The notes: generated from the letters alone by a model not told the origin. DNA of 64,000 nucleotides from Candidatus Pedobacter colombiensis (GCA_029202485.1 CP119313.1:1736001-1800000), one strand, 5' to 3'; shown: positions 9,905 to 18,982, counted from the first letter of the stretch. Made by a program: numbers and translations.

Positions 9905-12679
9905 TTAATTGCCTGTTGTTTTCTTCATAAAATTACCACTTAAATTCCAGTTTACACCAAGTAATACGTAACGGGGGATATAACTGAAAGTTTCTTCACT
10001 TTTAATGTTCCCCCCCACAAACCTATTGTACCCTATTTTTTGGTTCAGAATGTCGGTGACAGACAACTTAATTTCCAGGGCCTCGTTTTTCAGTACTTTC
10101 GTTGAAAAATAGCTGTTCCATATCGCGGTATTCAGGTCTTGTGCGAATGAAGAATTGGCCGGGCGGAAGGATAAGGAAAAAGAAGTGTTAAACTCACACT
10201 TAAAAGGCAGTTGAATGGTGCCTGAAATTTCGTGATTGTGGGTAACGCTTTTGCCATCATTAATTTCACCAATGGATGATTTACCGGTCATTAAAGAGGC
10301 TGATGGTACATAATTAAATTCTATTTTAGGTGTGTAATAATTAAAGGAAGCCTTTAAATTATATTGCATATTTGCCGCTTTATTTTGGGTAGCGTTAATG
10401 ATGGCTATAGTGTTCGATCTATTGAAACCCAGGTCGACACCGAAGCGCATGTGCACCTTAGAAAAGCCTTTAGAATAGCTGATATTGCCATTTACGGAGT
10501 TGTTGCCATTAGCATTGATAAAGCTTGATATTCTTTTGTTGAATTCGTTTACCAATTCGGTGTTTACGATGGCATTATTGGTGAAACCATAGTTGAAATA
10601 GGCAGAGATGTATTGATCTGATTTGAACTGAAAACTATTGTAGGAAATACCGAAATTATTATTGAAAGAAGGTCTTAGCGCCGAATTTCCGATTACCTGA
10701 AACAATGGGTTGTTGATTTGGCGGACAGGTTGAAGCTGATCAATGCTGGGTTGTTGCATATAGCCGTTATAATTTACGGATAAGCTGGTGCTGTTGTTTA
10801 CTTTGTAAAATATGTTGGTTCTGGGCGACAGGTTTAGGTAGTTTCTTCCAAAATCTGTGCTTTTATCCAGATCCTTTAATTCAAAGTTAGTTTGGGTAGC
10901 TTCGAGTCCACTTGATACCGAAAATTTTTCGTTATTGTACTGCAAAATTATTTTACCTACGTTAGAAAAATTGATGAACTTAAAGTTGTTACTTAGGGAA
11001 TCTATCTTTTTTGTATTGGGCATAATGTTATCGAAAACCATTCTATTGCTACTTGAAGATATGGTTTTGAAGCTATAGCCAGCTTCTAGTATCCATCTTT
11101 TAGCAATTGGATTGGTGTAATTGATCCTGGTACCTAATGAGTTTTGAGACCCCAAGTTCTTTTTTCTGAGGTCAGTATCTTCAATTTTATCCAGAAAACC
11201 ATTGATATTAAAGTAATTGGTTGTGTTTAAGCTGTTTTCATTGCTGTTGCTGGTTTGGCTCTCCGGCTGTAGATCTATGGACAGTGTTCGTCCTTTTTTC
11301 TTGAACCTTTTAGACCAGTTGATGTTTCCGTTATAGGTTTCACTTGAGCCGCTTCCGGTATTCTTCTGACTATTCTCACTGATGAAAAATCCATTATCTC
11401 CACGAGTTGAGCTGGCACTCTGAGAATTGTTTTCATTGCTACGTTTACTCACTCCAAAGGATACTTTTAAAGTAGAAAGCGGGTCTATATTATAAGTATA
11501 AGTTCCCCTTAAAGTTTCTCCTGTGACTTCGGTATTGTTATCTGTTTTTCCTGCACTATAGAATTTTGTCTGATCCGGAAGTAGTTCTTCTGAATTTGAA
11601 GTGGTATGGTTGACATTTTTGTTGTCAAAGCTTTTAAAGTTGAGCTTTATGCCCATTTTATTATCCTTAAATTTATCGGCATAATAAGCCCCTAAGCTTA
11701 AATTATTAGGTAAGCCTCCTGAAGATGCTGTGTAGTCATCATCGTCACTATCTGATACGTACATAATGGAGCTGCCATCATCACCAACTTCTATCAGATC
11801 GTATTCTTCACCTTTTAGCTTTCGCATCGAATTGTTTATTTTGGATTCATTGTTTAAGCGGGAATATGTACCGTAAACGGCTGCTTTAAGCTTATTTTGG
11901 AACATACCAATCATACCTCCATAATCCCCTAATTTAGAGGTACTGGTGTTCAGATCTATTGTTGACAGGTAACCGTTCTTAGCATTTTCTTTTAATTTAA
12001 TATTGATGGTCTTGTTCTTTATACCGTCATCTATACCAGTCAGATCAGCATTTTTGCTTTTTCTGTCGTATACCTGGATTTCTTCTACTGCGTTTGCCTT
12101 TAAGTATTTTGTAGCCAGAAGGGGATCGTCTCCAAAAAACTCATCGCCATCAACCAATACCGTTTTTACTTCTTTTCCTTGTGCCTTTATTGCTCCATTT
12201 TTATCTACTTCTATTCCCGGTAATCGTTTTAGTAGCTCCTGAACATTGGCATTTGTGCGTACCGCAAAACTATCTGCCTGAAAAACAAGGGTATCACCTT
12301 TCATCCTTACGGCACTTTTTTGAGCTTGTATGACTACTTCATGTAATAACTTGGATTTCAGCTCCATATTGATGGTACCTAAGTTTAGATTTGAAGTGTC
12401 GGAAACCCTTAGGTCGCGAATATAATCGGCCATTTTTGGGTAGGTGATTAGAATTTTATAATCACCTTTTTTCAGGTTTTGGAATTCAAAATATCCTTGT
12501 TGATCTGCCCTGGTTGTCTTTACCAAAATAGAATCCGGGGCAATAAGTAGAATTGCACTATGCTCGAGTTTTTTGTTTTCGATGGTATCTATTACTATAC
12601 CTTTTATTTTTGCCTTTTGTGCTAAAGCTGTAATAACTGGAAATAGGAACAGAATACTAATGAAAATCTTTTTGAGCAT
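9905..12679 (-). CDS. Outer-membrane beta-barrel protein with carboxypeptidase-regulatory-like N-domain (TonB-dependent receptor type)
   Basis: A 924-residue outer-membrane protein. It has a signal peptide (MLKKIFISILFLFPVITALAQ), an N-terminal carboxypeptidase-regulatory-like beta domain (about 25-110) and a plug-like segment (VQELLKRLPGIEVDKNG and KTVLVDGDEFFGDDP, about 145-185). A long barrel ends in YVLLGVNWNLSGNF. An acidic serine/aspartate patch (SDSDDDDY) sits near residue 310. This architecture is the one usually paired with GLPGLI proteins, and the GLPGLI gene follows by 8 bp. The ligand is unknown. A 20-nt hairpin-forming palindrome lies 26 bp upstream of its start. Confidence 0.85.
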   Translation of the reverse strand: MLKKIFISILFLFPVITALAQKAKIKGIVIDTIENKKLEHSAILLIAPDSILVKTTRADQQGYFEFQNLKKGDYKILITYPKMADYIRDLRVSDTSNLNLGTINMELKSKLLHEVVIQAQKSAVRMKGDTLVFQADSFAVRTNANVQELLKRLPGIEVDKNGAIKAQGKEVKTVLVDGDEFFGDDPLLATKYLKANAVEEIQVYDRKSKNADLTGIDDGIKNKTINIKLKENAKNGYLSTIDLNTSTSKLGDYGGMIGMFQNKLKAAVYGTYSRLNNESKINNSMRKLKGEEYDLIEVGDDGSSIMYVSDSDDDDYTASSGGLPNNLSLGAYYADKFKDNKMGIKLNFKSFDNKNVNHTTSNSEELLPDQTKFYSAGKTDNNTEVTGETLRGTYTYNIDPLSTLKVSFGVSKRSNENNSQSASSTRGDNGFFISENSQKNTGSGSSETYNGNINWSKRFKKKGRTLSIDLQPESQTSNSNENSLNTTNYFNINGFLDKIEDTDLRKKNLGSQNSLGTRINYTNPIAKRWILEAGYSFKTISSSSNRMVFDNIMPNTKKIDSLSNNFKFINFSNVGKIILQYNNEKFSVSSGLEATQTNFELKDLDKSTDFGRNYLNLSPRTNIFYKVNNSTSLSVNYNGYMQQPSIDQLQPVRQINNPLFQVIGNSALRPSFNNNFGISYNSFQFKSDQYISAYFNYGFTNNAIVNTELVNEFNKRISSFINANGNNSVNGNISYSKGFSKVHMRFGVDLGFNRSNTIAIINATQNKAANMQYNLKASFNYYTPKIEFNYVPSASLMTGKSSIGEINDGKSVTHNHEISGTIQLPFKCEFNTSFSLSFRPANSSFAQDLNTAIWNSYFSTKVLKNEALEIKLSVTDILNQKIGYNRFVGGNIKSEETFSYIPRYVLLGVNWNLSGNFMKKTTGN

Positions 12680-12704
12680 AAATTACTTTGTAGCGAAGAA
12701 GTGC

Positions 12705-12724
12705 AGTTCTTAAAGCTAAGAACT
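12705..12724. promoter_or_regulatory. 8-bp inverted repeat upstream of the barrel gene
   Basis: AGTTCTTA-AAGC-TAAGAACT is a perfect 8-bp inverted repeat with a 4-nt loop, 26 bp before the barrel gene start (minus strand). It could be an operator or a leader hairpin; nothing in the sequence decides between them. Confidence 0.35.
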
Positions 12725-12800
12725 ATTTTTTTTATCGCATTAATTATTCGAAATAATATTCTTTTTTATGGATTAAAAATAGATGGTAAAACCTTAAATA

Positions 12801-12830
12801 AAAAAGGCCCGAAAGTTTTCGGGCTCTTTT
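12801..12830. terminator. Rho-independent terminator in a 360-bp gene-free stretch
   Basis: A perfect 8-bp GC-rich stem (GCCCGAAA at 12807-12814, TTTCGGGC at 12817-12824) is flanked by A5 and T4. It is about 210 bp beyond the end of the minus-strand dNK-kdsB-lipoprotein operon. The rest of 12680-13041 is very A/T-rich and shows no gene or other clear structure. Confidence 0.7.
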
Positions 12831-13041
12831 GTAAATGTATATTTGGTTAGAATATGCTGATGGTTAAAAATCAAACTGCTTATTTGCTGTTTGATTATAT
12901 AAACATAATATAAAATTTATAAGTATCATAATATTATTTTTATTTTTTTTTGATGAGGTATACAAAGTATGGCCATTTTACGTTAACACATGCTTCCAGC
13001 CTTCAACTGAAGCACTTTTTAACAATAAAATTAAAATGGAA

Positions 13042-13572
13042 TTATTTACAGCAATTGTAATAAGGCTTAACTTTTTTTTCCTTTTCTGACCAGGCAATAT
13101 AGACACTTGTCTCTTTTCCAGTTCGGTATTTGAAACCATTTAGTGCGGATTGTTTTAGCTCGTTGTAAAAAGTTTTATCTGGTGTATACTGATCGGGGTT
13201 CTCATTTTCGGTAACCGCGGGCTCCAGAAAGTTTTCGTCATCTAAAAACAGCTTGTATTCATTCATAATAAAGTCCATCTGACTACGCTCTTTTTTCAAA
13301 TCAACAGTAGATTTGTAGTTGTCTATAAGATCTGCGGCCTTAAAATCTTTATTGTAAATGAGTTTTCCGTCATGTGCGGTTATGGTAAACTGGATTGCCA
13401 TGTCTTTAAGTGTTTCCCCGGTTAGGGCAACTTTGAAAGTATCTACCTTAACTGAATCACTAAATGGTTTTAATACGAGGTGATTTTCTGCGCTGCCCTT
13501 GGTTTCGTGTCCGGAAGTGCAGGCATTTAAAAAGCCTAATATCAGTAAAATTGGAATAAGATAATTTTTCAT
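13042..13572 (-). CDS. Putative lipoprotein of unknown function
   Basis: The reading frame is open from 13584, but the ATG at 13572 is preferred because it gives a compact lipoprotein signal (MKNYLIPILLILGFLNAC), with the lipid-bearing Cys at residue 18; the product is then 176 residues. No known domain was recognised. The mature protein is charged and mostly polar, and the C-terminus has a CC pair (YYNCCK). It is the last gene of an operon after a deoxynucleoside kinase and kdsB, 33 bp from kdsB with this start. The position suggests a cell-envelope role, but no function can be assigned. Confidence 0.75.
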   Translation of the reverse strand: MKNYLIPILLILGFLNACTSGHETKGSAENHLVLKPFSDSVKVDTFKVALTGETLKDMAIQFTITAHDGKLIYNKDFKAADLIDNYKSTVDLKKERSQMDFIMNEYKLFLDDENFLEPAVTENENPDQYTPDKTFYNELKQSALNGFKYRTGKETSVYIAWSEKEKKVKPYYNCCK

Positions 13573-13605
13573 AACTAAAACCAATATAAGAAATAATTGG
13601 GCTGA

Positions 13606-14334
13606 TTACCTAATGATCTTATTCAAATCTTCAGGTGTATCTATGGCAATGGTTTCAATTGCTGTGATTTGCGTTTGAATGGTATAACCACTTTCTATCC
13701 AGCGCAACTGTTCCAGACTTTCGGCGATTTCCAATGATGAAGGCTGAAGTTTGGTGATTTCATGTAATGCAGAGGTGGTATAACCATAAATTCCGATGTG
13801 CTTATAAAACTGATGCACATTTAGCCATTGATCCTTTTCTGCATTTCGGATATAGGGTATAGTATGTCTGCTGAAGTAAATGGCTTCCTGTTTGCAATTG
13901 ATCACCACCTTGGGAATGTTGTTGTTAAACAGTTCTTCTTCGGAATGGATTTCTTTTATTAGCGTAGCCAATTGTACATCTTCCTGCTCAAAACAAGAAA
14001 CGAGCAGGTCGATTTGCTTTGGATTGATGAATGGTTCATCACCCTGTATATTAATTACGGTATCGAAGTCGGGGAAATGTTGTGATACCTCGGCACAGCG
14101 ATCTGTACCACTTTGGTGTGCATTTCCGGTCATGACAAACTCGCCGCCAAAACTGCTTACGGCTTTGGCAATACGCTCATCGTCTGTAGCAACCACCACT
14201 TTGCTTAAGCTTGTAGCTTTTAAGGCTTGTTCATAAACCCGCTGGATCATGCTTTTGCCCTGAATGTCAATTAAAGGCTTGCCCGGAAAACGGGTAGAGG
14301 CATAACGGGCAGGAATAATGCCTAATACTTTCAT
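13606..14334 (-). CDS. kdsB: 3-deoxy-manno-octulosonate cytidylyltransferase
   Basis: A 242-residue cytoplasmic enzyme that activates Kdo with CTP to give CMP-Kdo for lipopolysaccharide inner-core synthesis. The N-terminal nucleotide-binding motif IIPARYASTRFPGKPL, VVATDDERI, the GTDRC motif, NIQGDEPFI and the C-terminal IDTPEDL are all present. Length is normal for the family. It lies 1 bp after the deoxynucleoside kinase gene, indicating cotranscription and probable translational coupling. Its presence supports a Gram-negative, Kdo-containing envelope. Confidence 0.97.
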   Translation of the reverse strand: MKVLGIIPARYASTRFPGKPLIDIQGKSMIQRVYEQALKATSLSKVVVATDDERIAKAVSSFGGEFVMTGNAHQSGTDRCAEVSQHFPDFDTVINIQGDEPFINPKQIDLLVSCFEQEDVQLATLIKEIHSEEELFNNNIPKVVINCKQEAIYFSRHTIPYIRNAEKDQWLNVHQFYKHIGIYGYTTSALHEITKLQPSSLEIAESLEQLRWIESGYTIQTQITAIETIAIDTPEDLNKIIR

Positions 14335-14335
14335 T

Positions 14336-14950
14336 TTAAAATAATCCGTTAATCTCTGCGTCTATAGTCTGAATGATGGTACCCAGATCTTCCGGATTAT
14401 TAGTGAAATCCAATTTATCCTTGTCCAGAATCAATAATTTGCCAAGATTATAGCCTTTAATCCATGCTTCGTATTTCTCATTTAGCTTAGATAAATAATC
14501 AATGCGGATGCTGGTTTCGTATTCGCGGCCGCGACGTTGAATATTGTTTACTAAAGTAGGTACAGAAGCACGTAGGTATATCAGTAAGTCTGGTGGCTTA
14601 ATAAAAGAAGTAATGTTTTCAAAGATAGCTTTGTAGTTTTGATGGTCTCTGGTAGTCATCAATCCCATTTCATGCAGGTTATCGGCAAAGATATAAGCAT
14701 CCTCATAAATGGTTCTGTCCTGAATTACATTTCTATTGGAATGCTGGATGTCTACAATTTGCTGAAAACGGCTATTTAAGAAATAGATTTGAAGGTTAAA
14801 GCTCCAGCGCTTCATATCACTGTAGAAATCTTCCAGGTAAGGGTTATTATCTACAGCTTCATACATGGCTTCCCAACCATAATTCTTAGCAAGCAAACTC
14901 GTTAAAGTCGTTTTACCTGCGCCAATATTTCCAACTATTGCTATGTGCAT
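14336..14950 (-). CDS. Deoxynucleoside kinase
   Basis: A 204-residue kinase of the dNK/dGK/dAK family that phosphorylates deoxynucleosides in the salvage pathway. The P-loop is GNIGAGKTTL at about 7-16. The substrate-binding motif is QDRTIYEDAYIFADNL at about 78-93, and the lid region contains RRGREYE. Which deoxynucleoside is preferred cannot be read from the sequence. It heads the operon with kdsB and a lipoprotein; the 45 bp between it and trpS may hold its promoter or merely separate genes in one longer transcript. Confidence 0.93.
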   Translation of the reverse strand: MHIAIVGNIGAGKTTLTSLLAKNYGWEAMYEAVDNNPYLEDFYSDMKRWSFNLQIYFLNSRFQQIVDIQHSNRNVIQDRTIYEDAYIFADNLHEMGLMTTRDHQNYKAIFENITSFIKPPDLLIYLRASVPTLVNNIQRRGREYETSIRIDYLSKLNEKYEAWIKGYNLGKLLILDKDKLDFTNNPEDLGTIIQTIDAEINGLF

Positions 14951-14995
14951 ATCTTATTTTTGAAGAGGAGTAAGGTACTTAATTTACACTAATTG

Positions 14996-15994
14996 TTAAA
15001 ATGATTTAAAGCCAATGATTTCTCTAACCTCCCTGATGGTTCTTTGCGCACTTTCTCTAGCTTTTAAAGCACCATGTTTGGCTACCTGACGTAAGTAAGA
15101 ACTGTCTTTAGAAAGCTCTTCTATACGTTCGCGGATAGGCGTGTTGAATACAATCATATCTTCAGCAAGTTGTTTCTTGAAATCACCGTAACGAATGTTC
15201 ATTTTGTTATACAATTCATCGAAATGAGCAATAGTATCAGGTGTAGAAACAATTTTCATCAGGTCGAATAAGTTCTGAATAGCTTCTGGCTTAGGTTGAT
15301 TTTCCGCTGTAGGGCCGCTATCTGTTACCGCACGTGATACTTTTTTACGAATAACTTCCGGACTGTCTGACAGATAAATACAGTTTCCTTCGCCACTTGA
15401 TTTACTCATTTTTCCATTGCCATCCAATCCGGGTACCTTTACCAGGTTTTGAGCATAGTTAAATGCATAAGATTCAGGGAAACATTCTGTTTGATAAAGT
15501 CTGTTAAAGCGATTACCGAAAGTACGTGTAAACTCAAGGTGTTGTTCCTGATCTTTACCAACCGGAACTTTCGTAGCCTTATGGATCAGAATATCAGCTG
15601 CCATTAAAGTTGGATAGGTTAACAAACCTGCGTTTACATTATCAGGCTGCGATCTTACTTTATCTTTAAATGAGGTACTTCTTTCTAATTCGCCCATGTA
15701 GGCATTCATATTCAGGTATAAATAGAGTTCGGCTACTTCAGGAACATCAGACTGCACATATATAGTTGTTTCTTCAGGATTTATCCCGCAGGCAAGATAT
15801 TCTACTAAAACGTGTCTTACATAACCATGCAAGTCTTGCGGCGTTGGGTGCGTAGTTAGTGAGTGAAGGTCAGCTATGAAAAAAAAGCAGTTGTAATCGT
15901 ACTGCATTTTTACAAAGTTGGTTACTGCACCAAAATAATTTCCCAAGTGTAATTTTCCTGTCGGGCGAATACCGCTAACTACCGTTTCTCTCAT
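14996..15994 (-). CDS. trpS: Tryptophan--tRNA ligase
   Basis: A 332-residue class I aminoacyl-tRNA synthetase charging tRNA-Trp. The HIGH-like motif is HLGNYFGA at about residues 17-24 and the KMSKS motif is GKMSKSSGE at about 194-202. DILIHKATKVPVGKDQEQHLE is the family tryptophan/ATP region. Full length for the bacterial enzyme. It is on the minus strand, divergent from the acyltransferase operon, with about 200 bp between them. Confidence 0.97.
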   Translation of the reverse strand: MRETVVSGIRPTGKLHLGNYFGAVTNFVKMQYDYNCFFFIADLHSLTTHPTPQDLHGYVRHVLVEYLACGINPEETTIYVQSDVPEVAELYLYLNMNAYMGELERSTSFKDKVRSQPDNVNAGLLTYPTLMAADILIHKATKVPVGKDQEQHLEFTRTFGNRFNRLYQTECFPESYAFNYAQNLVKVPGLDGNGKMSKSSGEGNCIYLSDSPEVIRKKVSRAVTDSGPTAENQPKPEAIQNLFDLMKIVSTPDTIAHFDELYNKMNIRYGDFKKQLAEDMIVFNTPIRERIEELSKDSSYLRQVAKHGALKARESAQRTIREVREIIGFKSF

Positions 15995-16184
15995 CTGATT
16001 ATAAATTGTTAAATTGATGAATCTTTCCTAGACCTTAGATTTTGATCCTGTGGTGATGAAAAGATTCAAGAGGCCGAAATTAATAAAAAACCGCAACCAA
16101 GCCTGCTTATAATTTCATTTTTTATCTACATATTAAATGTTTATATCTTAATTGCAATTTGGTGACCATATTGGCTATTTTTAA

Positions 16185-16192
16185 TATTTTTG
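16185..16192 (+). promoter_or_regulatory. -7 promoter box (TATTTTTG) just before the acyltransferase ATG
   Basis: TATTTTTG matches the Bacteroidota -7 consensus TAnnTTTG. It ends 6 bp before the ATG at 16199, so transcription from it would start at or next to the start codon and give a nearly leaderless mRNA. A TTTG at 16158-16161 could be the -33 element, but the 23-bp spacing is slightly long. Confidence 0.4.
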
Positions 16193-16198
16193 GATTCA

Positions 16199-16933
16199 AT
16201 GATAAACACGCTTAAACAAGTACATCGCATCTATTCTGTATTTATTATCCTTATATTTTCGATGCTCTTTTATCCTTTTTATTACCTGGCTGCCCAAAGT
16301 CCGAAGACTTATGGACTGTTAAACGTTTTGCGTAAATTAAAAAGTAGACTGTGTGCATTTTTTATTGGTTTTGTGCCCCGCTTTACTTTTGAGGAGCCTT
16401 TATTGCCGGATCAAAATTATATCTATTGCTGTAATCATACTTCTAATCACGATATTATGATCCTTTGCATACTAGCACAGGGTAGGTTTCATTTTATGGG
16501 GAAAGAGGAACTATTAAAGAACCCTTTGTTGAGAATTTTTTTTAAGACCATTGATATTCCGGTGAATAGAGATAGTAAAATATCAGCTTTCAGAGCTTTT
16601 AAACGAGCAGGAACCAACCTTGAAAATGGAATGAGTCTTATTATTTTTCCGGAAGGAAAGATTGCTGATGATTATTACCCGCCCAGGTTGATGCCTTTTA
16701 AGAATGGACCATTTAGATTGGCAATAGAGAAGGGAGTTCCCATTGTTGCCGTTAGCTTAACGAATGTCTGGAAAAAGATGTGGGACGATGGGACTAAGTA
16801 TGGTTCTGAGCCTGGAGTTGGCCATATTTATATTCATAAGCCGGTTTTTACCACCAATTTGACAATAAATGATTCAGATGAGCTAAAAGACCGTATTTTT
16901 GACTTGATAAATAGTAAACTTGTTGATAAATGA
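16199..16933 (+). CDS. 1-acyl-sn-glycerol-3-phosphate acyltransferase (PlsC-like)
   Basis: A 244-residue membrane-anchored acyltransferase of phospholipid synthesis, transferring an acyl chain to lysophosphatidic acid. A hydrophobic N-terminal helix (about 11-33) precedes the catalytic motif NHTSNHD (NHxxxxD type) and the second block IIFPEG. An upstream in-frame TTG at 16190 overlaps a -7 promoter box, so the ATG at 16199 is chosen. The stop overlaps the gatC start by 4 bp (16930-16933), indicating translational coupling. The exact acyl acceptor is inferred from the family. Confidence 0.88.
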   Translation: MINTLKQVHRIYSVFIILIFSMLFYPFYYLAAQSPKTYGLLNVLRKLKSRLCAFFIGFVPRFTFEEPLLPDQNYIYCCNHTSNHDIMILCILAQGRFHFMGKEELLKNPLLRIFFKTIDIPVNRDSKISAFRAFKRAGTNLENGMSLIIFPEGKIADDYYPPRLMPFKNGPFRLAIEKGVPIVAVSLTNVWKKMWDDGTKYGSEPGVGHIYIHKPVFTTNLTINDSDELKDRIFDLINSKLVDK

Positions 16934-17220
16934 TTATAGATAAGCAAACCATTCATAAAGTAGCAGATTTAGCAAGGATAGCCGTTAAAGAGGATGAGAT
17001 TGAAGCCTTGATACCGGATATGAACAAGATTCTTACTTTTATGGAGAAGTTAAATGAGCTGGATACCAAGGGTGTGGAACCTTTGGTGTATATGAATACG
17101 GAAGAGAATGTATGGCGTGAGGATGAAGTGAAACAAGAAATCAGTGTAGCTGATGGTTTAAAAAACTCAGCTCTTCATAATGAATCGTTTTTTCTTGTTC
17201 CAAAGATTATAGAAAAATAA
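16930..17220 (+). CDS. gatC: Aspartyl/glutamyl-tRNA amidotransferase subunit C
   Basis: A 96-residue small subunit of the GatCAB amidotransferase, which converts mischarged Glu-tRNA-Gln (and Asp-tRNA-Asn) to the correct species. The family pattern VADLARIAVKEDEIEALIPDMNKIL and the region around VEPLVYMNTEENVWREDE are seen. It begins inside the last codons of the acyltransferase gene (ATGA overlap). gatA and gatB are not in the window. Confidence 0.93.
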   Translation: MIIDKQTIHKVADLARIAVKEDEIEALIPDMNKILTFMEKLNELDTKGVEPLVYMNTEENVWREDEVKQEISVADGLKNSALHNESFFLVPKIIEK

Positions 17221-17246
17221 GCAGGGCTGTAACATTAACCTGTTTA

Positions 17247-18062
17247 ATGCCGTCTAACCCCAAAAGAAAAGCAATGGAGAAAGCCTCTAGCACGTCGACA
17301 ACGTCAGATAAAGCATTAATACACATTAAAAATATTGCCCGTAAATATGTTATTGGTTCTGAGGTAATTCATGCCTTGAAATCAGTTACGCTGGATATTC
17401 ATAAAGGCGAATTTGTAGCACTTATGGGGCCTTCTGGTTCCGGTAAATCTACCTTGATGAATATTTTGGGCTGTTTGGATACACCAAGTAAGGGTGATTA
17501 TATTTTAAATGGCACTAATGTGAGCCATATGTCTGACAATGAGCTTGCAGAGGTTCGGAATAATGAGATTGGTTTTGTTTTTCAGACTTTTAACCTGTTG
17601 CCTCGTTCTACTTCATTGGATAATGTGGCATTGCCTTTAATTTATGCGGGAGCGAATAAGAAAGAACGTGAAGAGCGTGCGCATAAGGCGTTGGAGAATG
17701 TTGGTTTAGGAAATAGGGTTACCCATAAGCCCAATGAACTTTCGGGGGGGCAGCGGCAGCGTGTAGCTGTTGCAAGAGCATTGATTAATGATCCATCTAT
17801 TATCCTTGCGGATGAGCCTACGGGAAACCTGGATACCAAGACCTCTATAGAAATTATGGGGCTATTGGAAGAGATTCATAGTAAAGGAAATACGATTATT
17901 CTGGTTACGCATGAGGAGGATATCGCTCAACATGCGCACCGTATTGTTCGTATGCGTGATGGTTTGATTGAAAATGACTATCAAAATACAGATATCAAAA
18001 CGGTGTCGCCACGATTGACACACCTAAAGGAGAAGGGTGGCGATTTTGAAACCATAAATTAA
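17247..18062 (+). CDS. ABC transporter ATP-binding protein (MacB/LolD type)
   Basis: A 271-residue ATPase. Walker A is GPSGSGKST, the Q-loop is FVFQTFNLLPRSTSLDNV, the signature is LSGGQRQRVAVARAL, Walker B is IILADEPTGNLD and the switch histidine is in LVTHEED. The sequence belongs to the MacB/LolD/FtsE-like group that works with FtsX-type permeases. A basic, low-complexity N-terminus of about 20 residues precedes the domain, and an in-frame ATG at 17274 is an alternative start. No permease is adjacent; the FtsX-type permease at 22082 is a possible partner but is 4 kb away. Confidence 0.9.
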   Translation: MPSNPKRKAMEKASSTSTTSDKALIHIKNIARKYVIGSEVIHALKSVTLDIHKGEFVALMGPSGSGKSTLMNILGCLDTPSKGDYILNGTNVSHMSDNELAEVRNNEIGFVFQTFNLLPRSTSLDNVALPLIYAGANKKEREERAHKALENVGLGNRVTHKPNELSGGQRQRVAVARALINDPSIILADEPTGNLDTKTSIEIMGLLEEIHSKGNTIILVTHEEDIAQHAHRIVRMRDGLIENDYQNTDIKTVSPRLTHLKEKGGDFETIN

Positions 18063-18065
18063 CTT

Positions 18066-18614
18066 ATGAAAATATACACCAAAACCGGTGATAAGGGCCT
18101 GACTTCCTTAATCGGAGGTACACGTGTACCAAAGTTTCATTTGAGAATCGAATGTTATGGTACGGTAGATGAGCTGAATTCTTACCTCGGACTGATCATG
18201 TGTCAGGATATTGATCCTCACCATCAAAAAATATTAAAAGAAATTCAGGATCGTCTTTTTACCGTTGGAGCTTCTTTAGCTGCAGATCCTGAAAAATCAA
18301 AGATGAAAATTCCTGATCTCCATGATAGTGATATTAGTTTATTGGAAAAGGAAATGGATGATATGAATGAGGTATTGCCGGAATTGAAGCACTTTATATT
18401 GCCTGGTGGAAATACGGTGGTATCTTATTGCCATATAGCAAGGTGCATATGTCGCAGGGCAGAGCGTTTAACGGTGCATTTGGCTTCGGAAAGCTTTGTT
18501 GACGAAAAAATGACTATTTATTTGAACCGTTTAAGTGATTATTTGTTTGTTTTGGCACGAAAGCTGAATTCAGATGCTAAAACGGAAGAAAACATCTGGA
18601 TTCCGCGATTGTAA
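18066..18614 (+). CDS. Cob(I)yrinic acid a,c-diamide adenosyltransferase (PduO type)
   Basis: A 182-residue cytoplasmic enzyme that transfers the adenosyl group of ATP to cob(I)alamin. The N-terminal ATP-binding motif is IYTKTGDKGLTSLIGGTRVPK (read as residues 3-23). The conserved CYGTVDELNSYLG and CRRAERLTV segments, and LSDYLFVLAR near the end, are present. It follows the ABC ATPase by 3 bp, so they are cotranscribed although they are functionally unrelated as far as is known. Confidence 0.93.
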   Translation: MKIYTKTGDKGLTSLIGGTRVPKFHLRIECYGTVDELNSYLGLIMCQDIDPHHQKILKEIQDRLFTVGASLAADPEKSKMKIPDLHDSDISLLEKEMDDMNEVLPELKHFILPGGNTVVSYCHIARCICRRAERLTVHLASESFVDEKMTIYLNRLSDYLFVLARKLNSDAKTEENIWIPRL

Positions 18615-18676
18615 TTAATGAAGTTTCATGACCACTAAAGTTAAAATTGATGGGATTGAAAATAGTGAAAAAAAAA

Positions 18677-18709
18677 TTTGTTTTGCTCAGGTTTTTTAAT
18701 ATACTTTTG
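18677..18709 (+). promoter_or_regulatory. Promoter of the DUF2795 gene (TTTG-N21-TACTTTTG)
   Basis: TTTG at 18677-18680 and TACTTTTG at 18702-18709 match the Bacteroidota -33 and -7 elements, with 21 bp between them. The gene starts 36 bp after the -7 box, giving a leader of about 30 nt. Confidence 0.7.
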
Positions 18710-18745
18710 CGAAATAAATTTGAATAACTTAATAGTATAAGAAAT

Positions 18746-18967
18746 ATGTATTGGACATTAGAACTCGCATCGCATTTGGAAGACGCTCCATGGCCTGCAA
18801 CAAAAGATGAATTGATTGATTATGGTATCAGATCAGGTGCCCCAGTAGAGGTTATTGAAAATTTACAAGCTTTGGAAGATGATGGTGAGCCTTACGAAAC
18901 CATAGAGGAAATTTGGCCTGATTATCCTACTAAAGATGATTTCTTCTTTAACGAAGACGAGTATTAA
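18746..18967 (+). CDS. DUF2795 domain-containing protein
   Basis: A 73-residue, strongly acidic protein (MYWTLELASHLEDAPWPATKD at the start, ending in FFFNEDEY) that is highly conserved across Bacteroidota. The DUF2795-like helical segment has APWPATKDELIDYGIRSGAP. Function is unknown. It has its own promoter upstream and a strong terminator directly downstream, so it is monocistronic. The small size, acidity and strong signals suggest high expression; this last point is inference. Confidence 0.88.
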   Translation: MYWTLELASHLEDAPWPATKDELIDYGIRSGAPVEVIENLQALEDDGEPYETIEEIWPDYPTKDDFFFNEDEY

Positions 18968-18982
18968 GCATTAGCGAATAGT

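Noticed and set aside
13005..13030. Partial resemblance to the 17-bp island element on the minus strand near 13010-13023
   Set aside because: It has one A fewer, a different right half and lies downstream of a lipoprotein gene, so it has no promoter context.
16190..16198. TTG start for the acyltransferase gene
   Set aside because: The TTG overlaps a -7 promoter box; the ATG at 16199 gives the same protein without three extra residues.
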